From UBA9676 sp963837105 (GTDB lineage Bacteria > Actinomycetota > Actinomycetes > Streptosporangiales > Streptosporangiaceae), in NCBI GenBank assembly GCA_963837105.1, contig CAWIMG010000028.1, positions 62,001 through 126,000 on the forward strand: a stretch of DNA of 64,000 nucleotides. Direction: 5' to 3'. The notes below the pieces were generated by a model, which made no database searches, had not been told where the DNA came from, and worked only from the letters and a program-made list of their open reading frames with translations. Shown piece after piece: positions 1 through 7,315 of this stretch (the first letter of the stretch is position 1; every line of letters starts with the position of its first letter). Made by a program: the position numbers and the translations under genes.

Positions 1-488
1 CCGTGTTCGTCACCGGCGGCGACGGGCAGGAGCGGCTGGCCGGGCACGCGGGCGAACTCCACCCGCGGGTGGTGCAGGCCTTCCGGCTGCCCAGCCGGAC
101 CTGCGCGGCCGAACTCGACCTGTCGGTGATCGAGGCGGCGGCCGCGGCGCTCGGGCCGGTGGCCGCGCCCTCGGTGTCGCCCTACCCGGTCGCCACCCAG
201 GACGTCGCGCTGGTGGTGCCGGCGGCGGTGCCCGCGGCCGAGGTTGAGGCGGCGCTGGTGGCGGGTGCTGCGGCGGCGGGCGGCGACGGCAGCAGCCTGC
301 TGGAGGAGGTCGCCCTGTTCGACGTGTACACCGGCGTGCAGGCGGGGGAGGGGCGCAAGTCGCTCGCCTACACGCTGCGGTTCCGCGCGCCGGACCGGAC
401 CCTGACCGACGAGGAGGTCACCGCGGCCCGGGACGCGGCGGTCGCCGAAGCGGCCCGCCGGACCGGGGCCGTGCTGCGCAGCGGCTGA
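1..488 (+). CDS. pheT: Phenylalanyl-tRNA synthetase beta subunit, C-terminal part (partial)
   Basis: The reading frame is open from the window edge, so the 5' end of the gene lies outside. The last ~95 residues look like the ferredoxin-fold anticodon-binding (FDX-ACB) domain that ends PheT: a YPVATQDVALVV strand, then LLEEVALFDVYTG, then SLAYTLRFRAPDRTLTDEEV. PheT is the large subunit of the alpha2beta2 enzyme that charges tRNA-Phe in the cytoplasm. pheT directly upstream of an MFS gene and then the arg cluster fits the usual actinomycete order pheS-pheT-argC. Only about 162 codons are visible, so the catalytic and editing regions cannot be assessed. Confidence 0.9.
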   Translation, partial: VFVTGGDGQERLAGHAGELHPRVVQAFRLPSRTCAAELDLSVIEAAAAALGPVAAPSVSPYPVATQDVALVVPAAVPAAEVEAALVAGAAAAGGDGSSLLEEVALFDVYTGVQAGEGRKSLAYTLRFRAPDRTLTDEEVTAARDAAVAEAARRTGAVLRSG

Positions 489-497
489 CGGCACATC

Positions 498-1739
498 GTG
501 GGCGAAGAAGCCGGGCCACCGCCGGCTGCCGGGGCCCCGCCCGAGCGGCCGGCCAGGGCAACGTTCGGCGAGGTTTTCGGCGTTGCCGAGTTCCGCGCCC
601 TGTGGCTGGCCCAGCTGCTGTCGGTGGCCGGCGACCAGCTGGCGCGGGTGGCGCTGACGCTGCTGGTGTTCGGCCGGACCGGCTCGCCGCTGCTGGCGGC
701 GGTGACCTTCGCCGCCAGCGTGATCCCCACCGCGCTGGGCGGCGTGGCCCTGGCCGGGATCGCGGACCGGCTGCCCCGCCGCACGGTGATGATCACCTGC
801 GACCTGGCCCGGGCGGCGCTGGTGGCGGTGATGACCCTGCCCGGGGTGCCGATCTGGGCGCTGATCGGCCTGCTGTTCCTGGTCACCCTGGCCAGCGCGC
901 CGTTCAGCTCGGCCCGGGCCGCGCTCTACCCGGACATCCTGGCCGGGGACCGGTATCCGGTCGGTACCGCCATCACTCTCACCACCCTGCAGTTCGCGCA
1001 GGTGGTCGGCTTCGCCGCGGCCGGGGTGGTGGTCGGGCTGTTCGGGGTCCGCAGCTGCCTGCTGGTGGACGCGCTGACCTTCGTCTGCTCGGCGGTGATC
1101 ATCCGGATCTGGGTCCGGTCCCGGCCGGCCGCCCGGGAGTCGGCCCGGCACAGCGGGGTGGCGCTGGTGAGCCTGCGGGCCGGCCTGGGGTTAGTGTTCA
1201 CCGACCCGGTGTTGCGGTTTCCCATGCTGCTGGCCTGGCTGGTGGCGGTCATCGACGTGCCGGAGGGAGTGTCCGCCCCGCTGGCGGCCTCGCTGGGCAG
1301 GGGGGCGGTCGCGGTCGGCATGATCCTGGCTGCGGGAGCGCTGGGCTCCGCGGCCGGGGCGGTGGCGGTCAGCCGGTTCGTCAGCCCGGCCCGGCGGCTG
1401 CGGTGGATGACACCGCTGGCCGTCGTCTCCTGCGCCGTGCTCGGCTTGTTCGCCTTCCAGCCCGGCCTGCCGTGGGTGCTGGCGATCCTCGCGATCAGCG
1501 GGATCTTCAGCTGCTATCTCGTCGCCGCCAACGCGGCGTTCGTGGCCGCGGCACCACCGCACATGCGCAGCCAGGCGTTCGGCGTCGCCCAGGCCGGGAT
1601 GAGCCTGGGCCAGGGCCTCGCCATGATCGCCGCGGGCGCGGCGGCCGAGCACCACCCGCCGTCGGCCGTCATCGCCGTGTTCGGGGCTGTCGGCGCGGTG
1701 GTCGCGCTGACCATGACGGCCACCCGGCCGCACCGCTAA
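498..1739 (+). CDS. Major facilitator superfamily transporter
   Basis: A 413-residue hydrophobic protein with about twelve membrane spans. The N-terminal half carries the MFS loop 2-3 signature region (GIADRLPRRTVMITCDLARA, residues ~84-103). The overall pattern (FRALWLAQLLSVAGDQLARVAL near the start) resembles the MFS group of putative efflux permeases often annotated as macrolide or enterobactin exporters. Substrate cannot be read from sequence. The GTG start at 498 lies 9 nt after the pheT stop, so co-transcription with pheT is likely. It interrupts the usual pheT-argC adjacency. Confidence 0.85.
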   Translation: MGEEAGPPPAAGAPPERPARATFGEVFGVAEFRALWLAQLLSVAGDQLARVALTLLVFGRTGSPLLAAVTFAASVIPTALGGVALAGIADRLPRRTVMITCDLARAALVAVMTLPGVPIWALIGLLFLVTLASAPFSSARAALYPDILAGDRYPVGTAITLTTLQFAQVVGFAAAGVVVGLFGVRSCLLVDALTFVCSAVIIRIWVRSRPAARESARHSGVALVSLRAGLGLVFTDPVLRFPMLLAWLVAVIDVPEGVSAPLAASLGRGAVAVGMILAAGALGSAAGAVAVSRFVSPARRLRWMTPLAVVSCAVLGLFAFQPGLPWVLAILAISGIFSCYLVAANAAFVAAAPPHMRSQAFGVAQAGMSLGQGLAMIAAGAAAEHHPPSAVIAVFGAVGAVVALTMTATRPHR

Positions 1740-1795
1740 TCCTTCCCGGCCGGGCTCGCGCCGGTGGCCGTGCCCGTGGCCGGAACCTGGGGGCG

Positions 1796-1822
1796 TCACT
1801 TCGTCCAGTCGTGGCCGCGCAT
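1796..1822 (-). CDS. Micro-ORF copy A, peptide MRGHDWTK
   Basis: An 8-codon open frame, ATG to TGA, encoding MRGHDWTK. It is preceded at ideal distance by the strong Shine-Dalgarno sequence AAGGAGG (spacer CACC). The 34 bases from the Shine-Dalgarno through the last sense codon (1798-1831) are identical to the second copy at 1864-1890, whereas flanking DNA has diverged. The stop differs (TGA here, TAG there), but both frames end after the same lysine. No known function is recognised. It could be a leader or signalling peptide or a tiny modified-peptide precursor; a duplicated DNA-binding site is the main alternative. It lies convergent to the end of the MFS gene. Confidence 0.45.
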   Translation of the reverse strand: MRGHDWTK

Positions 1823-1863
1823 GGTGCCTCCTTCCAAGCTGGCGGGGTGTGGCCGGGGGTCGT

Positions 1864-1890
1864 CTACTTCGTCCAGTCGTGGCCGCGCAT
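1864..1890 (-). CDS. Micro-ORF copy B, peptide MRGHDWTK
   Basis: Second tandem copy, 68 bp upstream of copy A on the minus strand. It has the same peptide MRGHDWTK, the same GGGAGG-CACC-ATG initiation context, and ends with TAG. The sequence just past the stop aligns with copy A if one A is deleted there, which turns TAG into TGA while leaving the peptide unchanged. That suggests a past tandem duplication followed by divergence outside the frame. No gene follows in the same direction before the MFS gene on the other strand, so these do not look like an attenuator of a downstream operon. A clear promoter was not found. Confidence 0.45.
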   Translation of the reverse strand: MRGHDWTK

Positions 1891-2080
1891 GGTGCCTCCC
1901 TCCGCCTCGGTCGGCTGCCGGAGCATGCCGCAGTTCTTTACCGTCGCATGTGCGAAGTGCGCCTGTGACGGGAATATGACCACCGGGGAGCAAGGAAATG
2001 AGTACACCCGCGACCGGCAGCCGGAAAGCCTTTCTGTTGCCGCCGGACGGCCGGGCTCTGGCCATCCGGCGGGCGGGCTC

Positions 2081-2111
2081 TTGACAGATAGCGCATGAGT
2101 TTTGTGACAAT
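2081..2111 (+). promoter_or_regulatory. Putative sigma70-type promoter of the diguanylate cyclase gene
   Basis: A perfect TTGACA at 2081-2086 is followed after a 19-bp spacer by GACAAT (2106-2111), a 4/6 match to TATAAT. It lies about 75 bp upstream of the preferred start at 2188. The long spacer makes the -10 call uncertain. The promoter overlaps the upstream ATG at 2095, which argues against that codon as the start. Confidence 0.4.
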
Positions 2112-2187
2112 ACGGCGTGTTGCTCTTACACCGCGCTACTGTGGAGGCCCGGGCGAGCCCCCCCGCCTGCCCACCGAGGAGGAGCCG

Positions 2188-3507
2188 ATGCAGCTCGGCG
2201 CCGGCCAGCGTGTGCGTGAGCGCCTGCGGGCCGTGCCCAGCTGGCCGGTCTGGGATCATCCGCGCTGGCTCGTCGTCTACATCACGATTGTCGTAGCCGG
2301 GTTCCTGGCCGCCGTGGCCGCCACCGCTGCGAGCGCTTCGGTGTCCCGGGACGGCCTGCTGCTTTTCTGCGGCCTGCTGCTGTGCAGCGCGGCCACGGTC
2401 GAGCTGACCCGCAAGGCGGGCGAGAACTCCGGGATGAGCAGCCACATCTTCGGCGTCTGGGAACTGCCGGTGGCGATCTTGCTGTCGCCGCTGCTGGCCC
2501 TGGTGGCGCCGGTCCTGCGGGTGTTCCTCACCCAGTTGCGGGTCCGCAAGATGCCCGTTCACCGGCGCGTTTTCACTGCTGCTGTGATCGGGCTGTCCTG
2601 CGGCGCGGCATCGCTGGTCTTTCACAGGGTCGGGCCTGTTCTCGAGCTGGCACCCAAGCCAGTCCTCCGCGGTTCGTGGTGGGTGCTTGTCGTGGCGCTG
2701 GCCGCCATCTCCCAGTGGGCGGTCAACCTGGGCCTGCTGCTGCCGGCCATCAAGGGTTCCAACCCTGCGGTGCGGCTGCGCGGGACGATGATGACCCGCG
2801 AGGTAGCGCAGAACGACATAATCGAACTGTGCGTGGCGGTCCTGGTCACGTTCGCCATCGCGGTCAGCCCGCTCACCATAGTATTCGCCCTTCCACTTGT
2901 AACGCTCCTACAACGTTCCTTGCGGCACGGTCAACTGGTCGCCGCATCCCGGATCGACTCCAAGACCGGCCTGCTGAACGCGGGAACCTGGGAGCGGGAG
3001 GCCGGAAACGAGGTGGCACGGGCGGTCCGGACCCGCACCCCGCTGGCGCTCGCGCTGGTCGACATTGATCATTTCAAGGCTGTTAATGACGCTTACGGGC
3101 ACCTGACCGGAGATAAGGCGCTTAAGGCTATAGCCCGGACTTTCCGGATATTCCTCCGCGAATATGACCTGGTCGGGCGTTTTGGCGGCGAGGAGTTCGC
3201 GCTCCTGCTCCCGCATACCAAGGCGCTGGACGCCTATGGCATTGCGGAACGCATTCGGGAGCATCTCGCCCATACCCCGCTGGATGTCGTGGCCGGTCCC
3301 GCCCAGCAGCCGGTCCAGGTCACCGTGTCGGTGGGAGTGGCGGCACTGGGCACGAACTGGAGCACCCGCACCGGCGGCCAGCTCACCGACCTGCTGGCGG
3401 CGGCGGACCGGGCGCTGTACCAGGCCAAGCGGGCCGGGCGGAATCAGGTGTGCGTGATCACCGACAGCGCCGTCATCACCGCGCCCAGCCAGATCGGTCA
3501 CCTCTAG
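2188..3507 (+). CDS. Membrane-bound diguanylate cyclase (GGDEF domain)
   Basis: A 439-residue protein. Residues ~25-250 hold about six hydrophobic segments, forming a MASE-like membrane sensor of unknown ligand. They are followed by a GGDEF domain (~270-430) that makes cyclic di-GMP from two GTP. The active-site loop is RFGGEEFALLLPH (GGEEF variant, catalytically competent). An inhibitory-site RxxD motif (REYD) sits the expected five residues upstream, so product inhibition is likely. No EAL domain follows. The start at 2188 is chosen for the GAGGAGG sequence just before it; the in-frame ATG at 2095 overlaps a likely promoter. It converges with the lipoprotein gene. Confidence 0.9.
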   Translation: MQLGAGQRVRERLRAVPSWPVWDHPRWLVVYITIVVAGFLAAVAATAASASVSRDGLLLFCGLLLCSAATVELTRKAGENSGMSSHIFGVWELPVAILLSPLLALVAPVLRVFLTQLRVRKMPVHRRVFTAAVIGLSCGAASLVFHRVGPVLELAPKPVLRGSWWVLVVALAAISQWAVNLGLLLPAIKGSNPAVRLRGTMMTREVAQNDIIELCVAVLVTFAIAVSPLTIVFALPLVTLLQRSLRHGQLVAASRIDSKTGLLNAGTWEREAGNEVARAVRTRTPLALALVDIDHFKAVNDAYGHLTGDKALKAIARTFRIFLREYDLVGRFGGEEFALLLPHTKALDAYGIAERIREHLAHTPLDVVAGPAQQPVQVTVSVGVAALGTNWSTRTGGQLTDLLAAADRALYQAKRAGRNQVCVITDSAVITAPSQIGHL

Positions 3508-3512
3508 CACGA

Positions 3513-3553
3513 CTGACCGGCCGGCCCGCTGGCCGCCAAGGGACACCGGTCAG
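3513..3553. terminator. Bidirectional hairpin between convergent genes
   Basis: CTGACCGG (3513-3520) pairs with CCGGTCAG (3546-3553), enclosing a smaller GGCC/GGCC stem. It lies between the convergent diguanylate cyclase and lipoprotein genes and includes the lipoprotein stop codon. There is no T-tract, as is common for terminators in high-GC actinomycetes. Confidence 0.45.
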
Positions 3554-3990
3554 CTCGGGGTGGCGGAAGCGGACGGCATGGCCAGCACCGCGATTATCTC
3601 TGTCCCGCCCTTGCGGCACATCGAGGCGTGCCCGGTGGCCAGCACCTGCGGGGTGCTGAAGCCCTGGCAGACCCAGCCGGCCACCTTCGCCGGGGCGCCG
3701 CCGCCGTTGCCGGGCACCTTGCCAGCCGCCAGCGCCCGCGCGTACTGGCGCTCCACCGCCAGCGCCGCGGCACAGGGCACCGTGCCGTGCGCGATCTCGA
3801 TATTCACCGGCACCCCGGCAGCGGTACGGGTGGTGCCGCATGGCGCCATCGGCGAACGGCTGCCCGCCGCCCCGGCGGCCGGGGACCCGCTCCCGGCCGG
3901 GGTGCCGCTACCGGCTGAGCAGCCGGCCACCATCACCGCGCCGCTCAGCGTGACGGCGACCGCGGCTGGCCACGGGCGGCGACCGGGCAT
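3550..3990 (-). CDS. Putative secreted lipoprotein, unknown function
   Basis: A 146-residue protein with a type II signal peptide: basic start MPGRRPWP, hydrophobic core, and lipobox VAGC with the lipidated cysteine at about residue 24. A Gly/Ser/Pro/Ala-rich linker (~25-47) leads to a domain with three further cysteines (APCGTT, GTVPCAAA, WVCQGF, plus ASMCRKGG), suggesting disulfides outside the cell. The domain is reminiscent of small lipoproteins of actinomycetes, but I do not recognise a named family. It faces the arg cluster, sharing the ~180-bp region that carries the ARG-box-like dyad. Confidence 0.7.
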   Translation of the reverse strand: MPGRRPWPAAVAVTLSGAVMVAGCSAGSGTPAGSGSPAAGAAGSRSPMAPCGTTRTAAGVPVNIEIAHGTVPCAAALAVERQYARALAAGKVPGNGGGAPAKVAGWVCQGFSTPQVLATGHASMCRKGGTEIIAVLAMPSASATPS

Positions 3991-4066
3991 GGGGGCTCCT
4001 TTCTGCGTCCCTCATCATGCCCTGTGCCGTGCCGCGCCGTCATGCGCCTGGCACGGGCCGGGACGG

Positions 4067-4104
4067 CTTGCATAAATTCTCATAAATCTGCATACTTTTG
4101 CAAG
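4067..4104 (+). promoter_or_regulatory. ARG-box-like operator upstream of argC
   Basis: A strikingly AT-rich 38-bp island in otherwise ~75% GC DNA. Its ends form a dyad, CTTGCA...TGCAAG, with internal repeats of GCATA (TTGCATAAATT, CTGCATACTTT). This resembles the two adjacent ARG boxes bound by ArgR hexamers in actinomycetes. It lies 70 bp before the argC start. ArgR itself is encoded within this operon, so arginine-dependent feedback on the cluster is expected. Confidence 0.75.
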
Positions 4105-4173
4105 AGCCTGGTAGCCGCCGGCGCTGACCACACCATGCGGCAGCAGCCCGCCAGGCTCACGGAAAGGGGCAAG

Positions 4174-5208
4174 ATGGGAGTCCGGGTGGCCGTCGCGGGC
4201 GCCAGCGGCTACGCCGGCGGGGAGCTGCTGCGGCTGATTCTCGGCCATCCCAGCCTGGAACTAGGCCCGGTGGCCGCGGGCACCAGCGCGGGCGCGCCGG
4301 TCACCAGCGTCCACCCGCAGCTGCCGGAACTGGCCGCCCATGCCCTCGGCCCGGCCGACCCGGACCTGCTCGGCTCGGCCGACCTGGTCTTCCTGGCCCT
4401 GCCGCAGGCGGAGTCGGCCGCGCTCGCCGCCGCACTGCCCGGCCAGGCCGCCGTGGTCGACCTCAGCGCCAGCTTCCGGCTGGCCGACCCGGCCGACTGG
4501 GCCAGCTACTACCCGACACCGCATGCCGGGACCTGGACCTACGGGCTGCCGGAACTGCCCGGTGCCCGGGCCCGGATCAGCTCCGCCCGGCGGGTGGCGA
4601 GCCCGGGCTGCTATGCCACCGCGGCCATCGTGGCGCTCGCTCCGCTGCTCGCGGCGGGTCTGGCCGACCCGCGGGACATCGTGATCGTCGCCGCCTCCGG
4701 CACGTCCGGGGCGGGCCGGACCCCCTCGGCCGCCCTGCTCGCGACCGAGGTGATGGGCGCGGTCTCGGCCTACCAGGTCGGCGGATCCCACCGGCACACC
4801 CCCGAGATCGAGCAGGCGCTGACCGGGGTGGGTGGTGGGCAGGCCACCATCTCCTTCACCCCGCTGCTGGCCCCGATGCCGCGCGGCATCCTCGCCACCT
4901 GCACCGCCCGGCTGGCCCCCGGCCAGCCCGGCCAGCAGGACCTGCGGGAGGCCCTGGCGACGGCCTACCGCGACGAGCCGTTCGTGCACGTGCTGCCGGA
5001 TGGCCAGTGGCCCACCACCGCCGCCACGGCCGGCTCCAATGCGGTGCACCTGCAGGCGGCCGCCGACCCGCACGCGGGCCGGGCGGTCGTGGTCGCCGCC
5101 CTGGACAACCTCGGCAAGGGGGCCGCGGGACAGGCCATCCAGGCCGCCAACCTCATGCTCGGCCTGCCGGAGACGGCCGGCCTGACCGCACTCGGAGTCG
5201 CACCATGA
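4174..5208 (+). CDS. argC: N-acetyl-gamma-glutamyl-phosphate reductase
   Basis: A 344-residue protein of the ArgC family, third step of arginine synthesis: NADPH-dependent reduction of N-acetylglutamyl phosphate to the semialdehyde. The N-terminal Rossmann motif is AGASGYAGGELLRL (residues 8-21). The catalytic cysteine lies in ASPGCYATA (Cys146). The C-terminal DNLGKGAAGQAIQ block is typical of the family. The start at 4174 follows GAAAGGGG; the upstream in-frame ATG at 4024 would run through the ARG-box-like operator and is rejected. The stop overlaps the argJ start (ATGA). Confidence 0.97.
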   Translation: MGVRVAVAGASGYAGGELLRLILGHPSLELGPVAAGTSAGAPVTSVHPQLPELAAHALGPADPDLLGSADLVFLALPQAESAALAAALPGQAAVVDLSASFRLADPADWASYYPTPHAGTWTYGLPELPGARARISSARRVASPGCYATAAIVALAPLLAAGLADPRDIVIVAASGTSGAGRTPSAALLATEVMGAVSAYQVGGSHRHTPEIEQALTGVGGGQATISFTPLLAPMPRGILATCTARLAPGQPGQQDLREALATAYRDEPFVHVLPDGQWPTTAATAGSNAVHLQAAADPHAGRAVVVAALDNLGKGAAGQAIQAANLMLGLPETAGLTALGVAP

Positions 5209-6359
5209 GCGTCACCGCACCGCTGGGATTCCGGGCCGGAGGGGTGGCGGCCGGGCTCAAGCCGTCCGGTGCCCGGGACGTCGCGGTCGTGATCAACGAC
5301 GGTCCGGCCCGCGCGGCCGCGGCCGTGTTCACCGCCAACCGGGTCAAGGCCGCGCCGGTGCTGTGGAGCCAGCAGGTCGTGCGCGGCGGCCGGGTCCGGG
5401 CGGTGCTGCTCAACTCGGGCGGGGCGAACGCCTGCACCGGCCCGGCGGGCTTCGCCGACACGCACGCAAGCGCCGAGCGGCTGGCGGCCGCCCTCGGTGA
5501 CTCGGCGGGGGAGATGGCGGTCTGCTCCACCGGCCTGATCGGCGAGCGGCTGCCGATGGCGCTGCTGCTGCCCGGCGTGGACGCGGCGGTGGCCGAGGCC
5601 TCGCGGGCCGGTGGCCTGGCCGCCGCCGACGCCATCCGGACCACCGACACCGTGGCCAAGATCGCTTTCCAGCGGGTGGACGGCGGCTACACGATCGGCG
5701 GCATGGCCAAGGGCGCGGGCATGCTCGCGCCCGCGCTGGCCACCATGCTCTGCGTCCTGTCCACCGACGCCGACCTTGACCCGGCCGCGCTGGATGCCGC
5801 CCTGCGGGCCGCCACCGGCCTCACCTTCGACCGGCTCGACACCGACGGCTGCATGTCAACCAACGACACGGTGCTGCTGATGGCCAGCGGGGCGGTCGGT
5901 GTCCGCCCGGACCCCGGCGCCTTCACCTCGGCGCTCACCGAGGTCTGCGCCGACCTGGCCCACCAGTTGCAGGCCGACGCCGAAGGCGCCAGCAAGTCGA
6001 TCGCGATCGAGGTGGTCGGCGCCGCGAGCGAGGCGGACGCGGTGGCAGCCGGCCGGGCGGTGGCCCGCTCTGCGCTGCTCAAGTGCGCCATCGCCGGCCA
6101 GGACGCCAACTGGGGCCGGGTGCTGTCCGCGGTGGGCACCACCGCCGCTGCGTTCGAGCCGGACCGGCTGAACGTGGCCATCAACGGCATCTGGGTCTGC
6201 CGGGACGGCCACGCCGCCGACGACCGGGCCAAGGTCGACATGTCGGCCAGGGATGTCACGATCACCGTCGACCTGTCCGCCGGGCCGCACGCGGCCACCA
6301 TCCGTACCACCGACCTGACCGCCGCCTACGTGCACGAGAACTCGGCGTACTCGACATGA
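5205..6359 (+). CDS. argJ: Glutamate N-acetyltransferase / amino-acid acetyltransferase
   Basis: A 384-residue ArgJ that recycles the acetyl group from N-acetylornithine to glutamate, making the pathway cyclic. The self-cleavage motif is intact: KGAGMLAPALATML, where cleavage before Thr180 yields the alpha and beta chains and exposes the nucleophile. Conserved N-terminal blocks GFRAGGVAAGLK and FTANRVKAAPV are present. The ATG at 5205 overlaps the argC stop and the stop overlaps the argB start, so translation is coupled on both sides. Whether the enzyme also accepts acetyl-CoA (bifunctional form) cannot be told from sequence. Confidence 0.97.
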   Translation: MSVTAPLGFRAGGVAAGLKPSGARDVAVVINDGPARAAAAVFTANRVKAAPVLWSQQVVRGGRVRAVLLNSGGANACTGPAGFADTHASAERLAAALGDSAGEMAVCSTGLIGERLPMALLLPGVDAAVAEASRAGGLAAADAIRTTDTVAKIAFQRVDGGYTIGGMAKGAGMLAPALATMLCVLSTDADLDPAALDAALRAATGLTFDRLDTDGCMSTNDTVLLMASGAVGVRPDPGAFTSALTEVCADLAHQLQADAEGASKSIAIEVVGAASEADAVAAGRAVARSALLKCAIAGQDANWGRVLSAVGTTAAAFEPDRLNVAINGIWVCRDGHAADDRAKVDMSARDVTITVDLSAGPHAATIRTTDLTAAYVHENSAYST

Positions 6360-7315
6360 CCGAGCACCTGCTGCCCGCCCCGCCCCGGTCCGACACGGCC
6401 GTGGCCCAGGCGAAGGCGGCCACCCTGATCGAGGCCCTGCCCTGGCTGGACCGGTTCCACGGGCAGACCGTGGTGATCAAGTACGGCGGCCACGCCATGA
6501 CCGACCAGCCGCTCAGGCTCGCCTTCGCCCAGGACGTGGTGTTCCTGCGCTATGCCGGGCTGCGGCCGGTGGTCGTGCACGGCGGCGGCCCGCAGATCTC
6601 GGCCCAGCTGGGCCGGCTGGGCATAGCCAGCACGTTCGCCGCCGGGTTGCGGGTGACCACGCCAGAGGCCATGGACGTGGTCCGGATGGTGCTGACCGGC
6701 CAGGTGAACCGCGACGTGGTCGGCCTGATCAACCGGCACGGCCCGTTCGCGGTCGGCATGTCCGGCGAGGATGCCAACCTGTTCACGGCCAGCCGCCGCG
6801 GCGCGGTGGTCGATGGCGAACTCGTCAACATCGGGCAGGTCGGTGAGATCGACACGGTGGACCCGGCCGCGTTGCGCGCGCTGCTCGCCGATGGGCGGAT
6901 ACCGGTGGTGTCCAGTGTCGCGCGCGGCGCCAATGGCGAGATCTACAACGTCAACGCCGACACCGCGGCGGCGGCGCTGGCGGTCGCCCTCGGTGCCGCC
7001 AAGCTGGTCGTCCTCACCGATGTGGAGGGTCTCTTCCCGCACTGGCCCGGCGGTCCCGCCGGGGACGGCATGCCCGCCGGGGACGGCCCGGCCGCGGACG
7101 TGATCAGCCTGCTCACCGCCGCGGAACTGGCCGGGCTGCTGCCCACCCTGAGCGCCGGCATGATCCCCAAGATGGAAGCCTGCCTGCGCGCCGTGCGCGG
7201 CGGCGTCCCGCAAGCGCATGTGCTCGACGGCCGGCGGCCGCACTCGGTGCTGCTGGAGATCTTCACCGACTCCGGTATCGGCACCATGGTGGTGCCCGGG
7301 GGACGTGCCGGATGA
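6356..7315 (+). CDS. argB: Acetylglutamate kinase
   Basis: A 319-residue amino-acid kinase family protein that phosphorylates N-acetylglutamate, normally the arginine feedback-inhibited step. Visible blocks: VVIKYGGHAM (glycine-rich ATP site), VVVHGGGPQIS (substrate site), GEIYNVNADTAAAALA and VVLTDVEGLF (nucleotide-binding C-lobe), TLSAGMIPKMEACLRA near the end. The mobile N-terminal segment preceding the kinase core is like that of arginine-sensitive hexameric enzymes. A short Gly/Pro insertion (~residues 236-250) sits in a loop. Start and stop overlap argJ and argD by 4 bp. Confidence 0.97.
   Translation: MTEHLLPAPPRSDTAVAQAKAATLIEALPWLDRFHGQTVVIKYGGHAMTDQPLRLAFAQDVVFLRYAGLRPVVVHGGGPQISAQLGRLGIASTFAAGLRVTTPEAMDVVRMVLTGQVNRDVVGLINRHGPFAVGMSGEDANLFTASRRGAVVDGELVNIGQVGEIDTVDPAALRALLADGRIPVVSSVARGANGEIYNVNADTAAAALAVALGAAKLVVLTDVEGLFPHWPGGPAGDGMPAGDGPAADVISLLTAAELAGLLPTLSAGMIPKMEACLRAVRGGVPQAHVLDGRRPHSVLLEIFTDSGIGTMVVPGGRAG

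Noticed and set aside
602..2098. 498-codon plus-strand frame overlapping the MFS gene
   Set aside because: Gly/Arg/Ala-rich nonsense composition typical of an out-of-frame shadow in GC-rich DNA.
2095..2187. Upstream ATG start for the diguanylate cyclase
   Set aside because: It overlaps the TTGACA/GACAAT promoter and has no ribosome binding site, whereas ATG 2188 follows GAGGAGG.
1796..2625. Long minus-strand frames of 104 and 253 codons ending in MRGHDWTK
   Set aside because: They cross the promoter and coding region of the diguanylate cyclase gene and show no family features. Only the last eight codons have a ribosome binding site in front of them.
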